Source: G965212025 sp965212025 (GTDB taxonomy: Bacteria; Pseudomonadota; Gammaproteobacteria; Poriferisulfidales; Oxydemutatoraceae). Taken from it: a stretch of 64,000 bases of DNA. Positions within the stretch are counted from its first letter, which is position 1. Each line of letters starts with the position of its first letter. The notes under the pieces were generated by a model, which searched no databases, had not been told where the DNA came from, and was given only the letters and a program-made list of their open reading frames with translations. This document shows, in pieces, positions 7,844-17,576 of this stretch. Where the stretch lies: NCBI GenBank assembly GCA_965212025.1, contig OZ243039.1:1240001-1304000 (forward strand), written 5' to 3'. Both the position numbers and the translations under genes were made by a program.

Positions 7844-9277
7844 TTATAATGACTTCGATTTCACAACCATCATTTTGGATGCCTGCATTTCCTCGAAGGA
7901 ATATTTGATTCCACCAACACCAAGCCCGGACTGTCCACGTCCGGCAAAAGGCATCCAGTCAACCCGAAACGCGGTGTGGTTATTAACCATCACTGCCGAG
8001 GCATTCAAGCGTTTACCACAGTACAAGGCTGTGTCCAGGTCTCTGGTCATGACAGCCGCCTGAAAAGAGAAAGGAGTGTCGTTTGCCCGGGCAATCGCCT
8101 CGTCCAGTTTTTCATAAGTGTAAACGCAAATCACCGGACCAAATATTTCTTGGCGACTGACTTTGGCGTCTGACGGTGGGTCTTGAAGTACCGTACAAGC
8201 GTAGGTGCTGTTGGACAGTCTTTTGCCACCGGAAACGCATCGCGCGCCGGAATGGATGGCCTCATCCACCCAGCTATCCACTCGCCCAACTTCCCTGTGG
8301 GTGATGAGCGGTCCAACTTCAGTGTCTTCCGCCAAGGGATCTCCTATCACCATGCCTTCGGCACGTTCGGCCAGCATTTCCACAACACGTTTGGCAATCG
8401 ACTGGTGTGCATAAACCCGCTGCACGGAAACGCATACCTGACCAGCGTGGTAGAAGCCACCTTTGGCAATTAGCCCGATGTTCTCGTCCAGCTCAGCGTC
8501 AGGGGCGACGATTAGCGGCGCAATGCCACCATGTTCCAAGGCACAACGGGTACCCGGTGCCAGATTGCTGCGTAACATCCAGCCTACCTTGCCACTGCCA
8601 ATGAAGGACAGAAAACCGACCCGCCCGTCAGCAACCAGACGGGAAGCGGTCTCCCTATCTGTACAAACCGCTTGGCAATGTGTTTCAGGGAGCCCCGCTT
8701 CCCGCAAAATTTCCACGAAAGCGAAACAGGACAGGGGTGTTTCGCTTGCGGGTTTGACGAGTACCGGACACCCGGCAGCAATTGCCGGTGCCACTTGGTG
8801 AACAATCAGGTTAAATGGATGGTTGAAAGCACTGATGGCCAGCACGACCCCGACCGGTTCATGCCAGCTGACTGCCAGGTGATTCAGCGAGTTGGCGGTC
8901 AGTCCCATGGGTATCCCTTCTCCAGCTGAGGTGCGAAGGCAGTCCACACAGCTTTGCAGGCCATCGGCCGCACGCGCCACTTCAACGCGTGAATCAATTA
9001 GCGGCTTGCCGCCCTCGGCCGCAGCTTGCCGTGCCAGTTGCTCGCAACGCTCGGTGATGATGGCACCCGCTTTCTTGAGAATTTCAATGCGCTCAGCGCG
9101 CGATAGCCATTGTTCGCGGTTTAGGTAGGTTTGATGTGCCAGCTCCAGTGCCTGTAACGCGGCTCGCTCATCACTGGTTTCCACGCTACCCGTTTTACTT
9201 TCATCCCAAGGGGACAAGACATCTATGGTGCCACTCGCAGCAGCCCCGACGACGAGGGTTTCATAGTGTTGTTTCAT
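7844..9277 (-). CDS. NAD(P)-dependent aldehyde dehydrogenase, possible succinic semialdehyde dehydrogenase
   Basis: 477-residue ALDH-superfamily enzyme. Seen: AFNHPFNLIVHQVAPA (cofactor/catalytic Asn region) near residue 150, KPASETP near 175, GSGKVG near 228, catalytic Glu in ALEHGG near 250 and catalytic Cys in GQVCVSVQR near 284, then EIFGPVICV near 377. It lies 27 bp downstream of a TPP-dependent decarboxylase-like gene. Cyanobacteria encode an adjacent pair of this kind that converts 2-oxoglutarate to succinate through succinic semialdehyde. The family also contains lactaldehyde and phosphonoacetaldehyde dehydrogenases, so the substrate is an inference from context. Confidence 0.85.
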   Translation of the reverse strand: MKQHYETLVVGAAASGTIDVLSPWDESKTGSVETSDERAALQALELAHQTYLNREQWLSRAERIEILKKAGAIITERCEQLARQAAAEGGKPLIDSRVEVARAADGLQSCVDCLRTSAGEGIPMGLTANSLNHLAVSWHEPVGVVLAISAFNHPFNLIVHQVAPAIAAGCPVLVKPASETPLSCFAFVEILREAGLPETHCQAVCTDRETASRLVADGRVGFLSFIGSGKVGWMLRSNLAPGTRCALEHGGIAPLIVAPDAELDENIGLIAKGGFYHAGQVCVSVQRVYAHQSIAKRVVEMLAERAEGMVIGDPLAEDTEVGPLITHREVGRVDSWVDEAIHSGARCVSGGKRLSNSTYACTVLQDPPSDAKVSRQEIFGPVICVYTYEKLDEAIARANDTPFSFQAAVMTRDLDTALYCGKRLNASAVMVNNHTAFRVDWMPFAGRGQSGLGVGGIKYSFEEMQASKMMVVKSKSL

Positions 9278-9304
9278 GCCTGGCGCTGATTCAAGGACAA
9301 GTTC

Positions 9305-10972
9305 CTAGAGGGGGCAAACCATTTCGCTGGAGCGGTTGGTGAATTCCATGTTTACCGAGTAGTCAACAGGACAATCAATCACAACAACCGTGTTGTCTTT
9401 GATTGCCTGCTTCAAAATAGGCAATAAGTCTGACGATTGCTCAACCCGGTAGCCTTTGGCACCAAAGCTTTCCGCGTATTTGACAAAGTCCGGGTTGGTA
9501 AAAGAGGTATGGCTTTGGCGCCCATAAGTACGCTTCTGGTGCCAGGTGATCAAGCCGTATTCATTGTCTTTCCAAATCAAAACAATGATGGGTGTGCCGA
9601 TCCGCAAAGCCGTTTCCAGTTCTTGGGAATTCATCAAGAAGCCTGCGTCTCCGGTAACTGTCACGATGTTGCGATCCGGATGCACGAGCTTGGCAGCGAT
9701 TGCGCCGGGCACCCCTATGCCCATGGAGGCAAAGCCGTTGGAAATGATGCAGGTGTTCGGCTGGTTCGCCTGGTACATTCTGGCCAGCCACATTTTGTGC
9801 GCCCCGACATCGCTGATGACGATGTCTTCCTGGTTCAGGGCTTGGCGCAAATCCCAAATTATTTTCTGCGGTTTTACCGGAAAGCCCGTATCGTTCGCAT
9901 ATTCGGAAAACTCTTGTTGTATCAGTTCACGCAAATTGTTCGCGTAATGACTTCTGGATCCTGCACGGGTCGGGTCGGACTCGGCACGGCCATGTTCCAA
10001 GTTTGTCATGCGTTCAAGTGTGGAAGAGATGTCGCCTATGACGGAGCAGTGTGGGATGTAGTGCTGGTCAATTTCAGACGGACTTTCGTCAATGTGGATC
10101 AGCGTTTTGTCTTTGTGCGGGTTCCACAAAAATGGATGATATTCGACGATGTCGTAGCCGACACAAATCACGAGATCAGCGCGTTCAAAGCCGCAGGTCA
10201 CAAAGTCTTTTGCTTTCAGACCGACAGTACCAAGGCTCATGGCGTGATCATAAGGCAGGCAGCCTTTGGCCATGAATGTGTTGGCCACCGGCAGACCCAG
10301 ACCCAAGGCAAAATTCGACAGGGATTCGCTGGCATGGGCGCGAATGACTCCGTTGCCTGCGATCACGACAGGAAATTTTGCGTTGTCAATCATTTTCATG
10401 GTCTCATCCAGCGTTTTGTCCTGGGCAAGGAAGGCAGGTGGAGATCTCACCTCCAAGGGAGTCAGTTCTACGCTGGCAGGGGCGTCTGCCATGTTTTCCG
10501 GAACCTCTATGAAACTGCCGCCCGGTTTTTCAAGTTGGGCGACTTTGAAGGCTTTGCGAACCATTTCAGGGATCACGCTGACATCTCGAACCCCTCCGGT
10601 GTATTTCGAGATGAAAGCGAAGAAATCCACCAAGGGCAAAATTTGATGGCTCTCTTTGTGCATTCGGGTAGTGGCACCTTGTCCGGCAATGGCGATGATC
10701 GGGGCGTTGTCCATGTTCGCGTCAGCAAAGCCGGTCACCAGATTGGTGGCACCCGGACCGAGAGTTGCCATGCACACGCCTGCTCGCCCGGTCAAACGCC
10801 CGAAGACATCTGCCATGAAGGACGCACCTTGCTCGTGGCGAGTCGTGATGAAACGAATGTCACTGCTAAGCAAGACATCCATTATCCCGATGTTTTCTTC
10901 TCCGGGTATTCCAAATATGTACTCAACGCTTTCGTTTTCCAAACATTTAACGAAAAGCTCTGCTCCGTTCAT
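9305..10972 (-). CDS. TPP enzyme of the acetolactate synthase family, possible 2-oxoglutarate decarboxylase
   Basis: 555 residues with the three-domain TPP-enzyme layout. N-terminal Pyr domain: GIPGEENIGIMD near residue 21 and the catalytic Glu in RHEQGASFMADVFGR near 47. Central domain about 190-330. C-terminal PP domain: TPP-binding GDAGFLMNSQELETA near 443 ending in WKDNEYGLI. Usually annotated acetolactate synthase large subunit, but it differs from the neighbouring biosynthetic-type enzyme and is paired with an aldehyde dehydrogenase. From memory it resembles the cyanobacterial 2-oxoglutarate decarboxylase. Other 2-oxoacid decarboxylase activities remain possible. Confidence 0.82.
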   Translation of the reverse strand: MNGAELFVKCLENESVEYIFGIPGEENIGIMDVLLSSDIRFITTRHEQGASFMADVFGRLTGRAGVCMATLGPGATNLVTGFADANMDNAPIIAIAGQGATTRMHKESHQILPLVDFFAFISKYTGGVRDVSVIPEMVRKAFKVAQLEKPGGSFIEVPENMADAPASVELTPLEVRSPPAFLAQDKTLDETMKMIDNAKFPVVIAGNGVIRAHASESLSNFALGLGLPVANTFMAKGCLPYDHAMSLGTVGLKAKDFVTCGFERADLVICVGYDIVEYHPFLWNPHKDKTLIHIDESPSEIDQHYIPHCSVIGDISSTLERMTNLEHGRAESDPTRAGSRSHYANNLRELIQQEFSEYANDTGFPVKPQKIIWDLRQALNQEDIVISDVGAHKMWLARMYQANQPNTCIISNGFASMGIGVPGAIAAKLVHPDRNIVTVTGDAGFLMNSQELETALRIGTPIIVLIWKDNEYGLITWHQKRTYGRQSHTSFTNPDFVKYAESFGAKGYRVEQSSDLLPILKQAIKDNTVVVIDCPVDYSVNMEFTNRSSEMVCPL

Positions 10973-11166
10973 AAAGATTCTCCCCTGTGTTCAATCCGGC
11001 GAAAAGTCGGCAACATTCCGATCGCAAGAAATAATTTTCTGGCAAACCGGTGCGCAATTATAGCTTGTTTGATCTTGCCTTGGTGCTAACAAACGGGCTC
11101 CTGCCTGTAAAATAACCTTCCTTTGGTATCGCGGTCCCGTGTAAAAACTCCGCTGACCGGGCAGCG

Positions 11167-13014
11167 TCAGAACATTTCCGTGCTGGTAATCGGATTGGTT
11201 TCTGTTGGCTCCTCACGACCGAGCGTTGGCCGTTTTTTGATGTGCTCGCCTGTGATCATCTGGCTGTAGCCTTGCCCTGGGCTGACCATGGGATACACCC
11301 CGGCATCCCGGTCAATTTTGACTTCCAGGAAAGCGGCTCCGGGAAAATTGACAAACGCTTTTAATTCCTGCCGCACTTGCGATTTTTTATCGATACGTCG
11401 AGAGAATTTGAAACCGTCCGCGAGAACTGCTTGCATGAAGTCCTTGCGACGCAGGGATTTGTCACTCGCGACAAAGCGTTTCTCAAAAAAGACTTTCTGC
11501 CATTGCCGAACCATGCCATCGCCATCGTTGTTTAACAATAAAATTTTGACTGGCAAATTGTAAGTCGTCACGGTCTCCAGTTCGCCAATATTCATGCGCA
11601 AGCTGCCATCACCATCAACGTCATAGACCTGACGTTCGGGGCAGGCAAATTGTGCTCCGATGGCGGCTGGCAAACCAAAACCCATCGTTCCCATGGAGCC
11701 CGAAGTCAGCCAAGTACGCGGATGCCTGTAATCCAGATATTGTGCTGCCCACATTTGATGTTGGCCGACCCCGGTGGTAATGATGGCGTTCCCTTTCAAA
11801 AGTCGGTTCAACTCCTCAAGAACGTAGTAGGGTTGAACCAGTTCACTGTTGTGGTCGTAGTCCAGTTTGTGCTGACGCTTCAGCATGGCAATGTGTTTGT
11901 GCCAGTCCGAGAGGTCTGCCCGGTGACCGCCGTCATTGTCCATCAGTATTCGCAGAGCAGGCGTGAGGTCGCCGTGGTAATGCCAGGCGGTTGACTTGAT
12001 TTTGTTGATTTCGGCGTGATCGATATCAATGTGCATGATGGCGCGTGCGTTGGGAGCGAACTTGTCCGGACAACCTGCGACCCGGTCGTCAAACCGGGCT
12101 CCCAAAGCAATGAGCAGATCGCAGTCTTCAACCGCGTAGTTAGCATAAGCCGTCCCATGCATGCCCAGCATTTTCAGGCTGAGGCGGTGTTCGGTGCTGA
12201 AAGCGCCGATACCCATCAAGGTTGTCACGACTGGAATTTGATAGCGTTCGACAAAACGCCGCACTTCGGTTGCAGCATTGGCATGGATTACACCGCCGCC
12301 GAGGTACAAAAGCGGGCGCCTGGCTTTGCTCAAAACTTTGAAAAAGCGTCGGCAATGGGGGACGGTCAGTCGCTTCTTGCGCATATCTTCCAGGCGGCTA
12401 CGATATCCCCTGAGTTCCATTTGGCCTTTTCCGCTGTAGACGGCTTCGCTGGTTTGAATGTCTTTGGGAATGTCCACCACCACCGGACCGGGGCGCCCGG
12501 TGGTGGCAATCTGGAAGGCGGTGCGCAGGATCATTTCCAATTTCTCCGGATCCTTGACCAGGAAGACATGTTTTGCACAGCTGCTCATGATGTTGAAAAT
12601 AGGGGCTTCCTGGAAAGCGTCTGTGCCAATGGCATGGGTTGGTACCTGGCCGCTGATCATCACCACCGGTATTGAGTCAGCCATGCAGTCTCTGATTGGA
12701 GTCACGGAATTGGTTGCCCCAGGTCCCGATGTGACCAGGAACACGCCCGGGTTTCCTGAGGCTCGGGCGTAGCCGGCTGCCATGAACCCTGCGCCCTGCT
12801 CGTTGGCAGGCACGACGAGATTCAAGGGTGGGGGCTTGTTGGGTTCAGAATGCGAGTCATTGAATCGAAAGATCGCATCAAAGGAGGGCAAAATCGCCCC
12901 ACCACTGTAGCCGAACATTGTTTTGACACCGAGATCCACCAAGGTGTGCACGAGTATATCGGCACCGCTCATGCGTGCACCTTCTGCCTGCTTCATTTTT
13001 GATTTTGCTGCCAT
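11167..13014 (-). CDS. Acetolactate synthase, catalytic (large) subunit
   Basis: Acetohydroxyacid synthase catalysing the first common step of valine, leucine and isoleucine synthesis. Pyr domain GYSGGAILPSFDAI with catalytic Glu in NEQGAGFMAAGYAR; FAD-binding middle domain; PP domain GDGSLRMNIGELETV ending in LLNNDGDGMVRQW. The ATG at 13014 is one of several in-frame starts (TTG 13074 upstream, other ATGs downstream near the MSGADIL start of homology). About 60 residues beyond the PP domain end in a basic tail. No regulatory small subunit (ilvH/ilvN) lies beside it. Same direction as the two genes downstream of it. Confidence 0.88.
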   Translation of the reverse strand: MAAKSKMKQAEGARMSGADILVHTLVDLGVKTMFGYSGGAILPSFDAIFRFNDSHSEPNKPPPLNLVVPANEQGAGFMAAGYARASGNPGVFLVTSGPGATNSVTPIRDCMADSIPVVMISGQVPTHAIGTDAFQEAPIFNIMSSCAKHVFLVKDPEKLEMILRTAFQIATTGRPGPVVVDIPKDIQTSEAVYSGKGQMELRGYRSRLEDMRKKRLTVPHCRRFFKVLSKARRPLLYLGGGVIHANAATEVRRFVERYQIPVVTTLMGIGAFSTEHRLSLKMLGMHGTAYANYAVEDCDLLIALGARFDDRVAGCPDKFAPNARAIMHIDIDHAEINKIKSTAWHYHGDLTPALRILMDNDGGHRADLSDWHKHIAMLKRQHKLDYDHNSELVQPYYVLEELNRLLKGNAIITTGVGQHQMWAAQYLDYRHPRTWLTSGSMGTMGFGLPAAIGAQFACPERQVYDVDGDGSLRMNIGELETVTTYNLPVKILLLNNDGDGMVRQWQKVFFEKRFVASDKSLRRKDFMQAVLADGFKFSRRIDKKSQVRQELKAFVNFPGAAFLEVKIDRDAGVYPMVSPGQGYSQMITGEHIKKRPTLGREEPTETNPITSTEMF

Positions 13015-13187
13015 TGATTTGCTCGCGATCAAGCTTCCTTTGTTATGTGAACAAGCATTGGCTTTCAGTCGCAATTGCTCGGCCTCGTAAAATTAACACA
13101 AAAAACACAGCGAGGCACCCGTGGCGCGCTAGCCTGATGTGTTGAACCGGCTCGTGCCAGGGTGGATTGATATTGGCGCTTCGGCGG

Positions 13188-13922
13188 CTAAGCCGGAACC
13201 TCCGCAAGCTGATATAAACGCGACAGGCTTTTTTCATCCAGGATTTGGTACAGGCCGACCGGCCAGTCAAGCTTCAGATGCGCAAAGCGCGTACGGATCA
13301 GGCGGCTCACTTCCAGCCCTTGGGAGTCCCATAGCCTGCGTACCAAGCGATGACGGCCTTCTTTCAGCACTACCTGAAACCAGTGGTTGGAGCCATGGCT
13401 TCTGCCACGCGCTTCCACGCTTTCAAAACGGGATGGCTTGTGGTCAAGCAACACGCCGTTTTCCAAACGTCGCAAAATTGAGGTGTTGACGACACCATGT
13501 ACCCGCACCAGATACTCCCGCTCAAAACCGGAGGAAGGATGCGCCAGTCGATTTGCCAGGTTGCCGTCGGTACAAAAGATCAGCAAGCCCGATGTGTTGA
13601 CGTCCAGTCTGCCTACCGAGACCCAGCGCCCGGATTTCGGGGGCGGGAGCAATGAAAAAACCGTTGGCATCCTGCCGTCATCATGTTGGCTGACGACCGT
13701 GCCCACAGGCTTGTGTAACAACAGCACTTCTGATTCCAGCGTTGTACGCAGAGACACCGCCCTGCCATTCAGGACGATGAGGTCAGTGAGCTCAGCGCGG
13801 TCACCCAAAGTGGCGACCTTGCCATTGACGCGTATTTTGCCAGCAGCCAGCAACCCTTCAATCGTGCGACGAGAGCCAAATCCCTGCTCGGCAAGCAACT
13901 TCTGAATCCGCGTTCCGTTCAC
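13188..13922 (-). CDS. rluB: 23S rRNA pseudouridine synthase, RluB type
   Basis: 244 residues. N-terminal S4 RNA-binding domain (RIQKLLAEQGFGSRRTIE, then GKIRVNGKVATLGDR) followed by the RsuA-type catalytic domain with GRLDVNTSGLLIF, whose Asp is the nucleophile. C-terminal EGRHRLVRRLW is also typical. It follows scpB, as rluB does in gammaproteobacteria, which favours RluB over RluE/F or RsuA. Confidence 0.9.
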   Translation of the reverse strand: MNGTRIQKLLAEQGFGSRRTIEGLLAAGKIRVNGKVATLGDRAELTDLIVLNGRAVSLRTTLESEVLLLHKPVGTVVSQHDDGRMPTVFSLLPPPKSGRWVSVGRLDVNTSGLLIFCTDGNLANRLAHPSSGFEREYLVRVHGVVNTSILRRLENGVLLDHKPSRFESVEARGRSHGSNHWFQVVLKEGRHRLVRRLWDSQGLEVSRLIRTRFAHLKLDWPVGLYQILDEKSLSRLYQLAEVPA

Positions 13923-14016
13923 TTTTTTTCGCCGTGCAGGTCTGGGTCAGGTGTGACTGCCCCAAAAGCGGGAGTGGGGGAACCGGAAAGAAGGGTTGGT
14001 GACGAGAGGGGTCTTG

Positions 14017-14631
14017 TCAATTCAGCGTTTCAGGAGTTGGCTTCTGCGTCTTCTCGCCAGCAGTCGCTGCTTCCTGGTTATCGGGGGGGAACAGTTCGGG
14101 ATGCTCCTTGAGTAATTCCTGTATTTCTGGCATGGCTGGCAGCTCGGCGAGCGAGGATACGTTGAAATAATCAAGGAAAGCTTTCGTGGTGCCGTACAGT
14201 GCCGGGTAGCCCGGTACTTTCTTGTGGCCTTTCACGACGATCCAGTTCCGCTCTTCCAGTGTGCGCATGATGCTGTTACTCAAAGAAACTCCTCGGATTT
14301 CCTCGATTCTGCTACGTGTAACAGGCTGCAGGTAGGTGATGATGGCAAGGGTTTCCATCAAGGCGCGGGAGTAACGTTGTGGTTTTTCCTGCCACAATTT
14401 GCTGATCCAGGGGCTGTACTGCTCCCGTGTTTGAAAGCGAAAGCCTGAAGCGACTTCTTTCAGTTCAAAACTGTGCTCTGCGCAGTCTTCAGCAAGCTCA
14501 GCCAGTGCCAGCCGGATTTCCGTTTCCGTGGCGCTTTCTCCCAGCAATGTGCGCAGTGTCTTCATATCCAGGGGTTTCTGCGTCACCATCAGCAGTGCTT
14601 CCAGGATGTTTTTGAGCGTTGTTTCAGGCAT
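14017..14631 (-). CDS. scpB: Segregation and condensation protein B
   Basis: 204 residues from ATG 14631. Winged-helix kleisin-accessory protein that binds ScpA in the SMC condensin complex. LEALLMVTQKPLDMKTLR opens the first wHTH domain and ALMETLAIITYLQPVTRS with the following EEIRGVS the second. I chose ATG 14631 over 14682 because homology starts at MPETTLKNIL and the start then overlaps the scpA stop by 8 bp, indicating translational coupling. Confidence 0.93.
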   Translation of the reverse strand: MPETTLKNILEALLMVTQKPLDMKTLRTLLGESATETEIRLALAELAEDCAEHSFELKEVASGFRFQTREQYSPWISKLWQEKPQRYSRALMETLAIITYLQPVTRSRIEEIRGVSLSNSIMRTLEERNWIVVKGHKKVPGYPALYGTTKAFLDYFNVSSLAELPAMPEIQELLKEHPELFPPDNQEAATAGEKTQKPTPETLN

Positions 14632-15427
14632 CGAGGCGGTAAAAGCGGATAGGTGCGGAGGGGGCTTCCTGCTCAGTCTCAATCAGCCGGGATTTTGTTA
14701 ACTCCAGGATTCCGAGGAACGCGACAATCAATCCCTTTTTTCCTTCAGATTTTTCAAAGCAATCATGCAGGCTGCCTGAGTTTTCTTCTTTCAGCAGCGC
14801 AAGAATCATCGTCATCCGCTCGCTTGTAGACAACACCGTTTGCGCGATACGGTGTGCCCGCCGGATTGCCCGGCGGTTCAGCGCTTCCTGCAAAGCCGAT
14901 GGCAACGCCGTCAGCGAGAGTTCCGGCCTCGGCCGTGCGTCAGCCTGCGCTTCTGGTGCTGGCAACTCCACGACGGAGACATCCCGTTCCTCCCGAGACA
15001 CCATGTCAAGTCTTTCACCGCATTTTTTGAAGAGCTGATATTCCAGAAGCCGACGCATCAGTTCGGCGCGTGGATCCTGTTCTTCTGCTTCTTCTGTCTT
15101 GTGCGGCAGCAGCAACCGGGATTTGATTTCTGCCAGCCATGCTGCCATTGCCAGGTATTCGGCCAGGAATTCCAGTCCGCATCTGTGGATCATTCTCACG
15201 TATTCCATGTATTGGCTGGTGATTTTCGAGATTGACAACTCCAGGATGTTGACCACCCGCCTCCGGGTCAGATAGAGCAGCAAATCCAGTGGCCCTTCGA
15301 AGGTTTCCAGCAGTACGTGCATGGCCTGGGACGGGATATAAAGATCGCTTGGCAGGTTGACAACCGCCTTGCCGTTCACCAATGCAAGCGGGGTCTCGGC
15401 CGTTGCGCTTTCTTCAAGCTGATTCAT
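14624..15427 (-). CDS. scpA: Segregation and condensation protein A (kleisin)
   Basis: 267-residue kleisin bridging SMC heads. Hallmark FEGPLDLLLYLTRRR near residue 43, ISKITSQYMEYV near 67, and the AEYLAMAAWLAEIKSRLLLP block near 88-107. The ATG overlaps the trpS stop (ATGA at 15427-15424), and scpB overlaps its own end, so the three are probably translationally coupled. Confidence 0.94.
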   Translation of the reverse strand: MNQLEESATAETPLALVNGKAVVNLPSDLYIPSQAMHVLLETFEGPLDLLLYLTRRRVVNILELSISKITSQYMEYVRMIHRCGLEFLAEYLAMAAWLAEIKSRLLLPHKTEEAEEQDPRAELMRRLLEYQLFKKCGERLDMVSREERDVSVVELPAPEAQADARPRPELSLTALPSALQEALNRRAIRRAHRIAQTVLSTSERMTMILALLKEENSGSLHDCFEKSEGKKGLIVAFLGILELTKSRLIETEQEAPSAPIRFYRLDA

Positions 15428-16632
15428 CCGACCGGTAGTCCAACGGCGCGGCGCAATTCCAGCAATGTGTCTCTTGCCTCGTCGCGGGCATTTTCATTCC
15501 CCTCAGCGATTATTTTCCGCACGGTGCTACGATCCTTGTCGTAATTTCCCGCCAGTTTTCTGATCGGCCTCAGCTCCTTGATCACCGCGTCTATAATCGG
15601 GCGTTTGCACTCCAGGCAACCGATCGATGCAGAGCGACACCCTTTCTGCACCCACGCCCGGCACGACTCGTCTGAATAAATACGGTGATATTCCCAGACC
15701 GGACATTTTTCCGGGGTGCCAGGGTCTGTACGTCGTTGGCGAGCGGGGTCGGTCGGCATTCTGTTGAGCTTCTTTTCGATGAGTTTGTCGGTCTCACGTA
15801 GCGTGATGGTGTTGTTCGAGGACTTGGACATTTTCTGTCCGTTGGTTCCAGGCAACTTCGGTGACGGGGTCAATAGCGCTTCCGGCTCAGGCAACAACAT
15901 TTTCCCACTGCCTTCCAGGTAACCCGTCAGCCTTTCCTGGTCTCCCAGAGAAATATTCTGGGCAGAGTCGCACAGTGCCAAGGCTACTTTGCGTGCCTCT
16001 TCATCGCCCTGTTCTTGGTAGCGCTTGCGTAACTTGCGATACATGGCACCGTTTTTTTTGCCCATGTGATCAATGGCAGCTTCTACACGGGCTTCAAAGT
16101 CTTCTTCTTGTCCGAACAGGTGGTTGAACCGCCGGGCTAATTCGCGTGCCAGCTCAATATGGGCAACCTGGTCTTCGCCTATCGGCACCAAATTGGCGCG
16201 ATAAATCAGGATGTCGGCACTCTGTAGCAAGGGATAGCCCAGAAATCCATAAGTATTCAGTTCTTTTCCAGATGCTTTCTGTTGCTGGTCCTTATAGCTC
16301 GGGACGCGTTCAAGCCAGGAAAGTGGCGTCACCATGGAAAGCAGCAAATGTAACTCTGCGTGTTCGGGTATTTGCGATTGCACGAAGATTGATGCGGTTC
16401 CCGGGTTGATGCCACAAGCCAGCCAGTCCACCACCATTTCTTCCGTGTTGGAAAAGACCGTGGGGCCTACTTCGTAATGCGTGGTGAGCGCGTGCCAATC
16501 AGCGACAAAGAAAAAACATTCGTGTTTTTGTTGCAAGGCTGCCCAGTTTTTCAGCACCCCGTGCAGATGGCCAAGATGCAACCTTCCTGTTGGTCGCATG
16601 CCGGAAACGACGCGCCCGTTACCCACTATCAC
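15424..16632 (-). CDS. trpS: Tryptophanyl-tRNA synthetase
   Basis: 402-residue class I aminoacyl-tRNA synthetase. HIGH-equivalent GRLHLGHLHG near residue 17 and KMSKS-equivalent GQKMSKSSNNTI near 267. It belongs to the longer TrpS type with an insertion relative to the 334-residue E. coli enzyme. The start is GTG 16632. Operonic with scpA downstream. Confidence 0.94.
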   Translation of the reverse strand: MIVGNGRVVSGMRPTGRLHLGHLHGVLKNWAALQQKHECFFFVADWHALTTHYEVGPTVFSNTEEMVVDWLACGINPGTASIFVQSQIPEHAELHLLLSMVTPLSWLERVPSYKDQQQKASGKELNTYGFLGYPLLQSADILIYRANLVPIGEDQVAHIELARELARRFNHLFGQEEDFEARVEAAIDHMGKKNGAMYRKLRKRYQEQGDEEARKVALALCDSAQNISLGDQERLTGYLEGSGKMLLPEPEALLTPSPKLPGTNGQKMSKSSNNTITLRETDKLIEKKLNRMPTDPARQRRTDPGTPEKCPVWEYHRIYSDESCRAWVQKGCRSASIGCLECKRPIIDAVIKELRPIRKLAGNYDKDRSTVRKIIAEGNENARDEARDTLLELRRAVGLPVG

Positions 16633-16898
16633 TGCAAGTCTCGTCCTTGGTCAACGTGGGTCAATGCTGGTTGCAAGGCTCTTTATAGGGGGAATGGTTT
16701 GGAGTCGTTGGCAAAGGGTGCCACTGTATGTGGCAGTGGGAAGCATGCACTTTCAGCCTGTCGTCGGCTTGTGCCCTTCGTACCGTTTTGCGCAGAACCA
16801 GGCTGCTGTTCAAGAAACTACAGGAAACGCCCGGCTGGAAAGTCGCAAGACAGCCAACAGGTTCTCATTTTCCGCGATGGAGACAGGGGTTTGGAAAA

Positions 16899-17576
16899 TC
16901 AATCCAGTTCTTCGTCCGGGGGCATCGACTCCGCCAAACAGCGGTTGATTTCGTCACGAATGGCGTCAACATCTTGTGTGCCATCAACACCAATGTAGGC
17001 CTTGACATCACCGGACTCTTCGCAGCGCTGGTAGTGCGCAACCAGTGGTTTGGTTTGATCGTGGTAAATGGCAAGCCGTTCTTGCACGACTTCCGGCTTG
17101 TCGTCCTCGCGCAGAATCAGGGGTTCACCGGTCACATCGTCGAGGCCGGACGTCTTGGGGGGATTGAACTTCACGTGGTAAATCCGTCCGGAGGGAAGGT
17201 GTACGCGCCGACCAGACAGGCGATTGATAATGACTTCGTCAGAAACCACGATATCAATAACGTAATCCACCGCGATTTTTGCCTCATCCATGCCTCGGGC
17301 TTGGGTAAGCGTGCGGGGAACCCCGTCTAGCAGATAGCCGTTGCTACAGTCGTCCCGCAGCAGCCGCTTCACGATCATGTCGACAATGATGTCGTCAGGA
17401 ACCAAGGCTCCGGATGCCATGATTGCCTTGGCTCGCATTCCCAGTTCGCTGCCAGCATTAACTTCTGCACGCAACATGTCACCAGTGGAAATTTGCGGTA
17501 CGCCAAAGTGCTCACAAAGGAATTTTGCCTGGGTGCCTTTGCCGGCACCGGGTGCCCCCAGTAAAACGAAACGCAT
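16899..17576 (-). CDS. adk: Adenylate kinase
   Basis: 225-residue nucleoside monophosphate kinase (2 ADP to ATP and AMP). P-loop GAPGAGKGTQ at residues 7-16, QISTGDMLR near 28, DGVPRT near 85 (usual form DGFPRT; here Val replaces Phe), and a long LID with GRRVHLPSGRIYHVKFNPP near 123. The C-terminus is about ten acidic residues longer than in E. coli. Divergent from the PPi-phosphofructokinase gene. Confidence 0.95.
   Translation of the reverse strand: MRFVLLGAPGAGKGTQAKFLCEHFGVPQISTGDMLRAEVNAGSELGMRAKAIMASGALVPDDIIVDMIVKRLLRDDCSNGYLLDGVPRTLTQARGMDEAKIAVDYVIDIVVSDEVIINRLSGRRVHLPSGRIYHVKFNPPKTSGLDDVTGEPLILREDDKPEVVQERLAIYHDQTKPLVAHYQRCEESGDVKAYIGVDGTQDVDAIRDEINRCLAESMPPDEELD

Noticed and set aside
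9437..11089. 550-codon plus-strand open frame antisense to the TPP enzyme
   Set aside because: Long but without any recognisable family motif, while the minus strand has all TPP-enzyme motifs; a shadow caused by codon usage.
16633..16898. tRNA or small gene between trpS and adk
   Set aside because: Only short imperfect hairpins (e.g. GCCAC/GTGGC) are visible, no cloverleaf and no credible frame.
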